Assembly: GCA_964560875.1 (NCBI GenBank)
Contig: CAZLMW010000074.1
Location: 1 to 38,737, forward strand
Direction: 5' to 3'
Length of the DNA stretch: 38,737 bases
Source: CAZLMW01 sp964560875
Lineage (GTDB): Bacteria; Myxococcota_A; UBA9042
Both the position numbers and the translations under genes were made by a program. Below are positions 8,351 through 16,160 of this stretch, piece after piece (within the stretch, counting starts at the first letter, position 1; each line of letters opens with the position of its first letter). Below the pieces are notes generated by a model. It ran no database searches. It was not told the origin of the DNA and saw only the letters and a list, made by a program, of their open reading frames with translations.

Positions 8351-9520
8351 ATGACCCTATCGATCGACCAATTCCTCGGCATCGAGGCCCTGCTCACCGA
8401 AGAAGAACGCGCGGTTCGCGACATGGTGCGAGGCTTTGTCGCCGACAGGTTGCTGCCGCGCATCACCGACGACTTTGAAAACCACCGCTTTCCTCGCGAG
8501 CTGATTAGAGAAGTCGCGGGCCTCGGCCTGCTTGGTGCACCCCTGGAAGGCTACGGTTGCGCCGGGATCGGCCATGTCGCGTACGGCATCGCCTGCCAGG
8601 AGATCGAGTACGGCGACAGCGGCTTTCGGTCGTTCGTTTCGGTGCAGTCGTCGCTCGCCATGTACGCCATCTGGCGGTGGGGTAGCGAAGAGCAGAAGCA
8701 GCGCTGGCTGCCGGGCATGGCAGCGGGGGATCTCGTCGGCTGTTTCGGCTTGACCGAACCCGAGTCGGGCAGCGATCCGGGCTCGATGCGAACGCGCGCT
8801 GTGCGGGACGGGGACGACTGGCTGCTGTCCGGCGAGAAGATGTGGATCACCAACGCCCAGATCGCCGACGTCGCCATCGTTTGGGCCAAGACCGGCGACG
8901 ACGCGTCGACCGTGACAGGCTTCCTCGTCGAGAAGGACATGCCGGGCTTCTCCGCCCACAACATCCCCCACAAGCTGAGTATGCGCGCGTCGTACACCGG
9001 CTCGCTCCACATGGACAGCGTGCGCGTGCCCGATGCCAATCGACTGCCCGAAGTGACAGGGATGCGCGGACCTCTCTCCTGCCTGACCAACGCGCGCTTT
9101 GGCGTGGCGTTTGGCGTGCTCGGCGCGGCGCGGTTCTGCCTCGAAAAGGCGGTCGACTACGCCGTCACGCGCCACCAGTGGGGCGCTCCCATCGCGTCCA
9201 AGCAGCTGGTCCAGGGCCGCCTCGCCGACATGCTGAGCGAATTGGTCAAGTCCGGTGTCCTGTCGTTGCATTACGGCCGGCTGAAAGAACAGGGCAAGCT
9301 GCACCCGGCCATGGTCAGCCTGATGAAACGCAACAACTGCGCCGTGGCGCTCGATATCGCCAGGCAATCGCGCGCGGTGCTCGGCGGCAACGGTGTGAGC
9401 GGCGAGTTCGGCGTCCTGCGACACGCGCTCAACCTCGAGAGCACCTACACGTACGAGGGGACCCACGAGATCCACAGCCTCGTGCTCGGCCATGCGCTCA
9501 CCGGCGCACGCGCGTTCTGA
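8351..9520 (+). CDS. gcdH: glutaryl-CoA dehydrogenase (GcdH)
   Basis: FAD-dependent acyl-CoA dehydrogenase, 389 codons, full length. It oxidises and decarboxylates glutaryl-CoA to crotonyl-CoA, a late step after the ring-derived 3-hydroxypimelyl-CoA has gone through beta-oxidation. FAD/substrate signatures are CFGLTEPESGSDP (131-143) and MWITNAQIAD (164-173). The catalytic base is Glu369 in TYEGTHEIH, with the preceding Tyr368 kept, and Arg93 sits in SGFRSFVSVQSS. The Arg and Tyr are residues I associate with the decarboxylating type, so that type is favoured; I infer this without a structure. The start at 8351 has AGGACGAC upstream. Its place 12 bases after bcrD ties the upper ring-reduction pathway to the lower pathway in one unit. 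Confidence 0.88.
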   Translation: MTLSIDQFLGIEALLTEEERAVRDMVRGFVADRLLPRITDDFENHRFPRELIREVAGLGLLGAPLEGYGCAGIGHVAYGIACQEIEYGDSGFRSFVSVQSSLAMYAIWRWGSEEQKQRWLPGMAAGDLVGCFGLTEPESGSDPGSMRTRAVRDGDDWLLSGEKMWITNAQIADVAIVWAKTGDDASTVTGFLVEKDMPGFSAHNIPHKLSMRASYTGSLHMDSVRVPDANRLPEVTGMRGPLSCLTNARFGVAFGVLGAARFCLEKAVDYAVTRHQWGAPIASKQLVQGRLADMLSELVKSGVLSLHYGRLKEQGKLHPAMVSLMKRNNCAVALDIARQSRAVLGGNGVSGEFGVLRHALNLESTYTYEGTHEIHSLVLGHALTGARAF

Positions 9521-9528
9521 GCCGGCCT

Positions 9529-10587
9529 GTGAGCGACCAGGGCTTCGTCTCCGCCCCGCTGGACGGAGCGTTCTACCAATCCGCGGCGTTCTTCCCGATG
9601 CCCGTGATGCTCGTTCTGAGCCACGGCGACGACGGCGAGCTCAACCTCGCGCCCTACAGCCAGTGTTTCCCGCAACCGAGCGCGGGCGACCAGGTGCTGA
9701 TGCTGGTCTGCAAGGCCGACTCGAAGACGGCGCGCAACGTCGAGGCGACCGGTAAAGCGTCGCTGTGTTTCCTGACCGAAGAGCCGCACTTGATGGCCAA
9801 CTGCGTCGCGCTCAGCAAGCCGGCGACGAGCGCAGAGCGCCGCACCAGGTCGATCTTCACCCTCGATGAGGTCGATGCGGTGCCCGTGGTCGAAGAGGCC
9901 GAGCAGGTCTTTGCGTGTTCACTCCTGGGTACTGAACCCGGGCTGAACGACCGCGAGGTTCGGCTGCTGCTGCAGGTCGACACGATCTTGCTCAAGCCGC
10001 GGTGGCTGCGCGCGCTCAAGCGGGGTTGGGGCGCGCCCAGGTTGGCCGTGGAGTTTGGGTTTCGCGGCAGCTCTGCGCGGTGGTTGTCCCGGCCAAGCGT
10101 GCACTTCGAAGGCCCGTCGCTGCGCCCCAAGTTCGAGGTCACCGCCGCCATGAGCGCCAAGGCCGCCGCCGAGAGCATGCAGCGCGCGCTCGATGCGCCC
10201 GACACCGGAGTCGAAGGGTTCGCGCGCGACGCGTCTGCCCAGGTCAACGTCCCGGCGGACGAGGCCCATTTCTGGTCGCCACAGCTCGACATCAAGCTCG
10301 ATGAAGTGGACGGGAAGGCACGAATTCGCGGCAGGATTGGGCCACACCCGCAGGTCTGGATGCTGTTTATCGGCCTGCACCTCGCGATCGCGCTGAGCGG
10401 CATCGGCGGCGCTATCTTCGGCTTCAGCCAGTGGCTCATCGACGCCCCACCCGTCGGGCTTTGGGCGATACCAGCCGCGCTCGTGCTGCACGCTTTCGCC
10501 GCCGGCGCTGCGTTTGTCGGCCAGGGGCTTGGCGCTGAACACGTGTTCCGACTGCGCGCCTTTGTGGACGATGCCTTGATGCGGTAA
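9529..10587 (+). CDS. flavin-reductase-like domain fused to a two-helix membrane domain
   Basis: A 352-codon protein starting at GTG 9529, only 8 bases after gcdH. Residues about 15-170 resemble the FMN-binding split barrel of flavin reductases: PMPVMLVLSHGDDG, NLAPYSQ, then KTARNVEATGKASLCF. Residues about 180-275 form a polar domain with FWSPQLDIKL and GRIGPHPQVW motifs. They are followed by two hydrophobic helices near 277-302 and 308-333 and a short charged end. The C-terminal part looks like uncharacterised membrane-anchored START-like proteins usually found alone, so this appears to be a fusion. Function is unknown. Position makes it a candidate electron-transfer or flavin-handling partner of the aromatic pathway, but that is inference. 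It could simply be a trailing gene. Confidence 0.7.
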   Translation: MSDQGFVSAPLDGAFYQSAAFFPMPVMLVLSHGDDGELNLAPYSQCFPQPSAGDQVLMLVCKADSKTARNVEATGKASLCFLTEEPHLMANCVALSKPATSAERRTRSIFTLDEVDAVPVVEEAEQVFACSLLGTEPGLNDREVRLLLQVDTILLKPRWLRALKRGWGAPRLAVEFGFRGSSARWLSRPSVHFEGPSLRPKFEVTAAMSAKAAAESMQRALDAPDTGVEGFARDASAQVNVPADEAHFWSPQLDIKLDEVDGKARIRGRIGPHPQVWMLFIGLHLAIALSGIGGAIFGFSQWLIDAPPVGLWAIPAALVLHAFAAGAAFVGQGLGAEHVFRLRAFVDDALMR

Positions 10588-10656
10588 ACGTGCGAGCCGG
10601 TTGCAACAGAAACGCTCCGTCGGCGGCAACGAGATACAGACGTCCGGGAACGCGCC

Positions 10657-11793
10657 ATGGCTGTCCGTCGCTCACTTCAGCGAGTTTTGCGCGGGCATCG
10701 CTGCGTTGCGGCCACATGGTCTTTCGTCGCGGTGATGCTGATCGGCGTCACATGCCAAGCGGCCGATCTCAAGGTCGATGCTGCCCTGCTCGGTGGCTGG
10801 ACGGTGCTCGATCCCAATGGCGAGCTCGGCAACGCCGTCCACATCGCGCTGCCCGACGACGTCCCCAAGAGCGGTCCAACAGTCGGTTTGCGGGCCAGCG
10901 CGTGGCTCAGCGACCAGATCTCCGCCGAGGTTGGCCTGAGCCTCACGATGTCCTCGCTCGCCCGAACCGGCGACAACGCGCAGGTCATAGGCGGACAGCT
11001 CGCCGGCGTTCTGCAGCCGATGGCGGGCAGCACGGTCTCACCGCTTGTGCGAATCGGCGTCGCGTCGTTTTCCTTGCCGTCCACCATCGCGGGCGCCGAG
11101 TCGGACACCGATACCGCTGGACTCGTCGGCCTTGGCGTCGTGGCGTGGCTCAACGGCTACGCAGGGCTGCGGCTCGATGCGACCTGGCTGCCCGGACCGA
11201 GCGGCAGCGGCGGGTTGGCGCACAACTTCGAGATCGCGATCGGCCCCGTCTATCGGGCCATCGACGGTGCGGATGCGGACAACGACGGCATCCCCGATCG
11301 CGACGACAAGTGCCCGCGGGGCCCCGAAGACAAGGACGGGTTCGAAGACTTCGACGGCTGCCCCGACCCCGACAACGACAAGGACGGCAAGCTCGACGCC
11401 AACGACAAGTGCCCCAACGAGGCAGAAGACAACGACGGCTTCGAAGACGGCGACGGCTGCCCCGACCCCGACAACGACAAGGACGGCATCCCCGATAAGA
11501 GCGATAAGTGCCCCAACAAGGCCGAGACCAAGAACGGACTCGACGACAAAGACGGCTGCCCCGACGACTTCGACAGCGACAAGGACGGCGTCGGCGACAA
11601 CGTCGATAAATGCCCGAAGGAAAAAGAGACCAAGAACGGCTTCCAAGACGACGACGGCTGCCCGGATGCGGGCGACAGCGACCTCGACGGCATCCCCGAC
11701 GACAAGGACAAGTGCCCGACCAAACCCGAGACGAAGAACGGCTACCGCGACAAGGACGGGTGCCCGGACAAGGCGCGACGCAGGCGCAAGTAG
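10657..11793 (+). CDS. secreted/outer-membrane protein with thrombospondin type 3 repeats
   Basis: A 378-codon exported protein. A signal-peptide-like segment ends near residue 35 (GVTCQAA). Residues about 36-205 have alternating hydrophobic stretches like an outer-membrane beta-barrel. From about residue 206 there are five calcium-binding TSP3-type repeats, each with DxDxDGIPDxxDKCP followed by a DGCPD half. The family often carries a C-terminal OmpA peptidoglycan-binding domain; here it is absent and the protein ends in the basic KARRRRK. ATG 10657 has GGGAA upstream. The gene follows the aromatic cluster after 69 bases but is not obviously related to it. Its stop codon is the first of three in a 7-bp tandem repeat. 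Confidence 0.8.
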   Translation: MAVRRSLQRVLRGHRCVAATWSFVAVMLIGVTCQAADLKVDAALLGGWTVLDPNGELGNAVHIALPDDVPKSGPTVGLRASAWLSDQISAEVGLSLTMSSLARTGDNAQVIGGQLAGVLQPMAGSTVSPLVRIGVASFSLPSTIAGAESDTDTAGLVGLGVVAWLNGYAGLRLDATWLPGPSGSGGLAHNFEIAIGPVYRAIDGADADNDGIPDRDDKCPRGPEDKDGFEDFDGCPDPDNDKDGKLDANDKCPNEAEDNDGFEDGDGCPDPDNDKDGIPDKSDKCPNKAETKNGLDDKDGCPDDFDSDKDGVGDNVDKCPKEKETKNGFQDDDGCPDAGDSDLDGIPDDKDKCPTKPETKNGYRDKDGCPDKARRRRK

Positions 11794-11807
11794 CAAGTAG
11801 CAAGTAG
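11787..11807 (+). repeat. (CAAGTAG)x3 heptamer at a gene end, stops in three frames
   Basis: Three perfect copies of CAAGTAG (11787-11793, 11794-11800, 11801-11807). Each contains TAG, and the 7-bp period shifts it by one frame, so TAG occurs in all three forward frames within 17 bases. The first TAG is the stop of the TSP3-repeat protein. It lies between convergent genes. Confidence 0.95.
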
Positions 11808-11821
11808 CACTGGACTCGAGT

Positions 11822-12406
11822 TCAACGTGTTCGCTGAGGATGATCGGCGCGCATCGGGCGGTCCGCGGGGCGATCCATGGCTTTTCGAGCGGTCGGGAAG
11901 GTGCGTTCGGGGCCGTCTTTGAGCGCGATGCCAAGGTTGGCGAACTCGATCTCGCCGACACCCTCCGCGAGCAACGTCTCATGGAGCTTTCCGTAGCGGG
12001 TCGTCGGCAGCGACCTGGCGTCGGGGTTGACCTTCTTTTCGATCGTGGCGCAGAGGCTCAGCTTCGTGCCGCAGGGGACGAACACCTCGGCGAAGAATTC
12101 GCCGTCACCAAGCGCCTCGGTGCGGTCGAGAATGCGCGCTTGCGGCGCCATGCAGTCGTCAACGCCGGTGTAGACGATGATGGCGCGGTTGCCCGACACG
12201 ACCTGTCCAACGCGGCCGGACATCTCGACCTCGCAGACGGTTGCGTCCGACGGCAGGTCGACCGGATGTACAGCAGCTGATGGCGAAGAAGACGCCATGC
12301 CGGTGCTGGGTGATGGCGACTTCTTGCCGCACGCAGACACGATGAGCATGGCGCTGCAGACGAGCACCAAAGCGCCGGGCCTCCTCTTGCTCTGCCGTTC
12401 ATTCAT
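11822..12406 (-). CDS. small lipoprotein of unknown function
   Basis: A 194-codon predicted lipoprotein starting at ATG 12404-12406 (reading leftwards). The N-terminus has a basic stretch (SKRRPG), a hydrophobic core and a lipobox VSAC, so the mature protein would be lipid-anchored. A Ser/Pro-rich linker follows. The mature region has four well-spaced cysteines (TVCEVE, DDCMAP, VPCGTK, LCATIEKK) that could form two disulfides, which suggests a compact envelope domain. A longer frame exists to 12478, but it would put 24 unlikely residues before the signal peptide. It is downstream of the large Cys-rich lipoprotein on the same strand (59-base gap) and may be co-transcribed with it. I do not recognise a family. 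Confidence 0.72.
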   Translation of the reverse strand: MNERQSKRRPGALVLVCSAMLIVSACGKKSPSPSTGMASSSPSAAVHPVDLPSDATVCEVEMSGRVGQVVSGNRAIIVYTGVDDCMAPQARILDRTEALGDGEFFAEVFVPCGTKLSLCATIEKKVNPDARSLPTTRYGKLHETLLAEGVGEIEFANLGIALKDGPERTFPTARKAMDRPADRPMRADHPQRTR

Positions 12407-12465
12407 GTTTTCAAGATGTTCCGCCCAAAGTGACCGAACTGACCGGCATTGGGCGAGAGGCCGGG

Positions 12466-15400
12466 TCAGTTCTGCCAATAGACCTTGAAGTTATCGACGC
12501 TGGGCCGCACATCGACATCGCGCGTGATCAGGTAGACCTGCACCTGCAGGTAACGCTTCTTGCCGAAGTTGCACTTCTTGAGGTCGATCGGCGACGCCTC
12601 GGGGGGCACGCACCAGGGGGCGCCTTCGATCGCTTCGATCGCCGATGACGCGCGGAAACGCAGGCGGACGCGGGTGCCCTTGGGCGTCTTCTTGTCGTAG
12701 CTCACCCACTGCCAGCGCGAGGACGCCGCGGTGCCGTCGAAGTTGGCGGTCCACACGCCCATCTGGCCGTTGTTGGTGGTCACGTTCTTGAGCATCGCGC
12801 CCGCCCAATCCGAGTAGGTGTAGGGGTTCTTGCCGTAGAGGTTGGCGACCAGCTCGGTGGCGCCAGTGTCCTTGCTGATTCGCGCGACCTTACTCGAACA
12901 CACGCTGGTCGCCCAGATGCGGCCGTTGGCGTCCATGGACACACCGAGCGCGCCACCGCCAAAGCCCTTGCCGATCTTCCACGTGCCCAGGTGCTTGCCG
13001 GTGCCCTTTTGGTACTTGAGAACGTAGCCGGGATGCGAACAGGCGTTGCCCTTGCAGAAGTGGCCAACGCCCGCCCAGATGTTGCCGTCGCTGTCGACCG
13101 CCATGCCGCGGGCCGACCACTGGTCGTTGAAGCCGGGGAAGGTGATGTCTTTGAGCTTCTTGGTCTTGCCGTTGATCATCATCAGGTGATTGGTGCACCA
13201 GCCCGCGTACCAGACGTTGTTGTCGCCATCCATGACCACGCCGTAGGTGTTGTACGGGCGCTTGACCGAGTCCTTGATCTTGCCGCTCTTCGTGTCGAAG
13301 GAGCGCAGCGGGTTGCCGGCGCCGGTCGGGCTGCTGATCCACAACAGACCCTTGTTATCGATGGCGAAACCGTAGGGGTTGGCGCCGCTGGGCAGGCCGT
13401 ACGACTTGATGGCTTTGCACGCGAGCGGGTCGATCTTGTGCACGCGGTTGTCGTTCCAGGTGCCGATCCAGATAAAGCCCTCCTCATCGACGGCGATGGC
13501 GCGCACGAAAGGTAACGGTTTGCCGTCAGCGGCCTTGCCCACGAGGCAGCCCTGGGTGCCATCGTTGTTGAGCTGCGCGACGTTGCTGCACGCGCTGTTG
13601 TTGGGGTCGTTCGGGCAGCGGTTGCCGATCCAGAAGGTGTCGTCGAGCGCCACGGCGCCGCGCGACGGGTTGCTGCCAAAGCTCGGGAAGACGCTCATCA
13701 GCTTGCCCGAGCCGGTGTCGAGCCGGTTGACGAGGTTGGAGTCGTGGGCGGCGATCCAGATGCGCGGGGTCTTGACCTTGTTCTTGCCGCCGAGGTTGCT
13801 GACGGTCGAGATGCCGGCGCCCGATGCCTCGAGCCGGGACACCGCGCCGGTCGTGATGAACTTGTTGCCGTTGACGATGCGAACGTTGCAGATCTTACCG
13901 CACTCAGGGCAGATCTTGGTCGCGCTGGGCGTGTAGCAGAAGCCGCCGCAGCACGTCTGACCGGCCTTGCACGCGTTGCCGCAGCCGCCGCAGTTGTTGA
14001 CGTCCTTGGCAAACGAGCTCGCCGCGATGGGCTTGCCGCCGCAACACAACTGGGTGCTCTTCACAGCGCTGCCGCACTTGCCGCAGTGGGCCGAAGAGGT
14101 GCCGAGGTGAACCTCGCAGCCGTCCTTGGGGTCGCCGTTGCAGTCGCCGTATCCGGGCTCACACTTGGTCACCACGCACTTGCCAGCGACGCACGACGGG
14201 ATGGCTTTGTGCAGGTTGCATGTCTTGCCACAAGCGCCGCAGTTGGCGCCGCTCTTGAGCAACTCGGACTCGCACCCATTGGCCGCGTTGCCGTCGCAGT
14301 TGGCGAATCCCTTGGCGCACGAAACCACCTGGCAGACGCCGCCGACGCACGCCGCGGTGCCCTTGTCGAGCACGCAGGACTTGCCACAACCGCCGCAATG
14401 GGCCGGGTGGTGAGCCATATCCACGCAGATGCCGCCGCACGGGAACAGGGGCCACTTGCACGTGGGTTTGCAGGCACCGAGCTGGCAGGACTCGCCGAGG
14501 CCGCACGCGACGCCGCACTTGCCGCAGTGTTGAGCATCCTTGTCGAGATCGGCGCAGGTGCCGCCGCAGTTGGTCGCCTTGTCGGGGCACGCGGGGCTGC
14601 AGGCGCCGTCGACGCACACGTGACCGGCTTTGCACTTGGTGCCGCACTTGCCGCACGACGACTCGTCGGTCTTGAGGTCGACACACGCACCGCCACAGGG
14701 GGTTTGCGAAGCCGAGCACGCGAGTTTGCAGGCGCCCGCCACGCAGGACTGACCCGCCGGGCATGACTTGCCGCAGCCGCCGCAGTGCTTGGCGTCCGCC
14801 TTGATGTCGACGCAGCCGCCGCCGCAAGCCGTCTTGTCCTTGGTGCACGAGACCGTGCACGCGCCATCGACGCAGAGCTTGCCCGGGGCGCACGCCTTGC
14901 CGCAGCCGCCGCAATGGTTGGCGTCTTTCTTCGGGTCGACACAGGCGCCGTCGCAGCCGGACAAACCGACCTTGCAATCGACCTTGCAGGCGCCGTCGAC
15001 GCAGCTTTCACCGACCGAACAGGCTTTGCCGCAGCCGCCGCAGTGAAACACGCTCTGCTTGACGTCGTGGCAGCCGCCGTCGCACGCCGTGAGGGTGTCG
15101 GCGCATGACAACGCGCACTTTCCGGCGCTGCAGACCTGGCCGTTGGGGCACGTCTTGCCGCACTTGCCGCAGTTCTTTTCATCGGCCTGCATGTCCGCGC
15201 AACCGCCACCGCACGGGGTCATGCCCAGCGTGCATTGGACGGCGCACTGACCCTTGGAGCACACCCAGCCGGGCTTACAGGTCGTGCCGCAGCCGCCGCA
15301 GTTGGTCTTGTCGCTAAAAAGATCGACGCACTTGCCGTCGCAGTCGTCGGTGCCGCCGATGCACGGCAGCTTGCACTCACCGTCCTTGCAGACCTGGCCG

Positions 15401-15930
15401 GTGGCGCACGTGGTGCCGCATTTTCCGCAAGCTTTGGGATCGGCCTTCAGATCGACGCAGCGGTCGCCGCAGCCGACATAGTCGTCGGTGCAGTTGAGCT
15501 TGCAGCTGCCCGAGATGCACTGCTGGTCGTTGCGACAGGCCCCCGAACAGGAGCCGCAGTGGGCCGTGTCGCTTTGCAAGTTGGCGCAGACGCCACCGCA
15601 GTCGACCAGGGGCTCCTCGCAAAACAGGGCGCACTTGCCGTTGCTGCACACCTCGTCGGTTTGGCATTGCAGGCCGCACGCGCCGCAATGAGACGGGTTG
15701 ACCTTGAGATCCACCCAGTCGCCGCTGCACAGCTTCTTGCCATTGGGACCGGCGGCGCCTGCCACGGCCCAATCGTGAGACGACGCCTGGTCACCGCAGC
15801 CGGCGAACGCGAACACGCCGATCGCGAAGAGCGCGGCCGGCAAGGATTGCCATTGAAACGCAGCCAACACCGACTCCAACGAGAGGGAAGTCGCCAATCG
15901 CAAAGGGCGCCGCAAAGCTCCGGCTGCCAC
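12466..15930 (-). CDS. giant Cys-rich repeat / beta-propeller surface lipoprotein
   Basis: A 1154-codon envelope protein. The N-terminus has an Arg-containing segment, a hydrophobic core and a lipobox FAGC (Cys45). The start is GTG 15930 or, less likely, GTG 15870. Residues about 67-491 are ten tandem Cys-rich units, and variant units continue to about 680. Residues about 680-1030 look like a beta-propeller of NHL/SMP-30/virginiamycin-lyase-like style, with blades such as AVDEEGFIWIGTW, AIDNKGLLWIS, MDGDNNVWYAG, VDSDGNIWAG and MDANGRIWATS. Residues 1030-1154 form a beta-rich C-terminal module. Disulfide-stapled stalk plus propeller head is typical of surface proteins in myxobacteria-like genomes. 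Ligand and role are unknown; adhesion or binding is plausible. Confidence 0.82.
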   Translation of the reverse strand: MAAGALRRPLRLATSLSLESVLAAFQWQSLPAALFAIGVFAFAGCGDQASSHDWAVAGAAGPNGKKLCSGDWVDLKVNPSHCGACGLQCQTDEVCSNGKCALFCEEPLVDCGGVCANLQSDTAHCGSCSGACRNDQQCISGSCKLNCTDDYVGCGDRCVDLKADPKACGKCGTTCATGQVCKDGECKLPCIGGTDDCDGKCVDLFSDKTNCGGCGTTCKPGWVCSKGQCAVQCTLGMTPCGGGCADMQADEKNCGKCGKTCPNGQVCSAGKCALSCADTLTACDGGCHDVKQSVFHCGGCGKACSVGESCVDGACKVDCKVGLSGCDGACVDPKKDANHCGGCGKACAPGKLCVDGACTVSCTKDKTACGGGCVDIKADAKHCGGCGKSCPAGQSCVAGACKLACSASQTPCGGACVDLKTDESSCGKCGTKCKAGHVCVDGACSPACPDKATNCGGTCADLDKDAQHCGKCGVACGLGESCQLGACKPTCKWPLFPCGGICVDMAHHPAHCGGCGKSCVLDKGTAACVGGVCQVVSCAKGFANCDGNAANGCESELLKSGANCGACGKTCNLHKAIPSCVAGKCVVTKCEPGYGDCNGDPKDGCEVHLGTSSAHCGKCGSAVKSTQLCCGGKPIAASSFAKDVNNCGGCGNACKAGQTCCGGFCYTPSATKICPECGKICNVRIVNGNKFITTGAVSRLEASGAGISTVSNLGGKNKVKTPRIWIAAHDSNLVNRLDTGSGKLMSVFPSFGSNPSRGAVALDDTFWIGNRCPNDPNNSACSNVAQLNNDGTQGCLVGKAADGKPLPFVRAIAVDEEGFIWIGTWNDNRVHKIDPLACKAIKSYGLPSGANPYGFAIDNKGLLWISSPTGAGNPLRSFDTKSGKIKDSVKRPYNTYGVVMDGDNNVWYAGWCTNHLMMINGKTKKLKDITFPGFNDQWSARGMAVDSDGNIWAGVGHFCKGNACSHPGYVLKYQKGTGKHLGTWKIGKGFGGGALGVSMDANGRIWATSVCSSKVARISKDTGATELVANLYGKNPYTYSDWAGAMLKNVTTNNGQMGVWTANFDGTAASSRWQWVSYDKKTPKGTRVRLRFRASSAIEAIEGAPWCVPPEASPIDLKKCNFGKKRYLQVQVYLITRDVDVRPSVDNFKVYWQN
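14458..15732 (-). repeat. ten tandem 8-Cys units (mostly 43 residues, 129 bp)
   Basis: Units 2-10 of the Cys-rich stalk are exactly 43 residues each, and unit 1 is 38. The pattern per unit is C-x3-C-x9-C-x2-C-x3-C-x5-C-x4-C-x3-C, with HCGxCGxxC as the core. The exact 129-bp period with diverged sequence suggests old duplication under strong spacing constraint. Less regular units continue downstream to about 13885. Confidence 0.85.
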
Positions 15931-16090
15931 GATCGGCGGCCGGGATGGTAGCGTTGCGCCGCTGACGGCTCAAGGAACGTTGCAACGATCGCGCGGCTCA
16001 ACCCGATTGGTGCAGCGTCTACCAAGCGCGCGAGCTTGTGACCGGCCGCGGCCACAGCTATCGTACGAACGCGTCCCTGCCTGCCTCGAC

Positions 16091-16139
16091 GCCCCTTCCC
16101 CACGCCCTTCCCAGCGCCCTTCCCAACGCCCTTCCCAAC
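16091..16139 (+). repeat. four 12-bp tandem repeats in a divergent promoter region
   Basis: Units read GCCCTTCCCAAC; the first has one extra base and each early copy has small changes. They lie in the 230-base space (15931-16160) between the two divergent giant lipoprotein genes, ending 21 bases before ATG 16161. A partial unit follows at 16140. They could affect promoter spacing or leader structure. No other gene is supported in this interval. Confidence 0.85.
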
Positions 16140-16160
16140 GCCCTGCAACTGCGACCGAAT

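Noticed and set aside
13744..14766. 340-codon plus-strand frame opposite the Cys-rich stalk
   Set aside because: Ala/Val/Asp-rich artefact of the tandem repeats read backwards; no start signal or fold.
14458..15732. Possible CRISPR-like array
   Set aside because: The repeats are coding, contiguous 129-bp units with no spacers.
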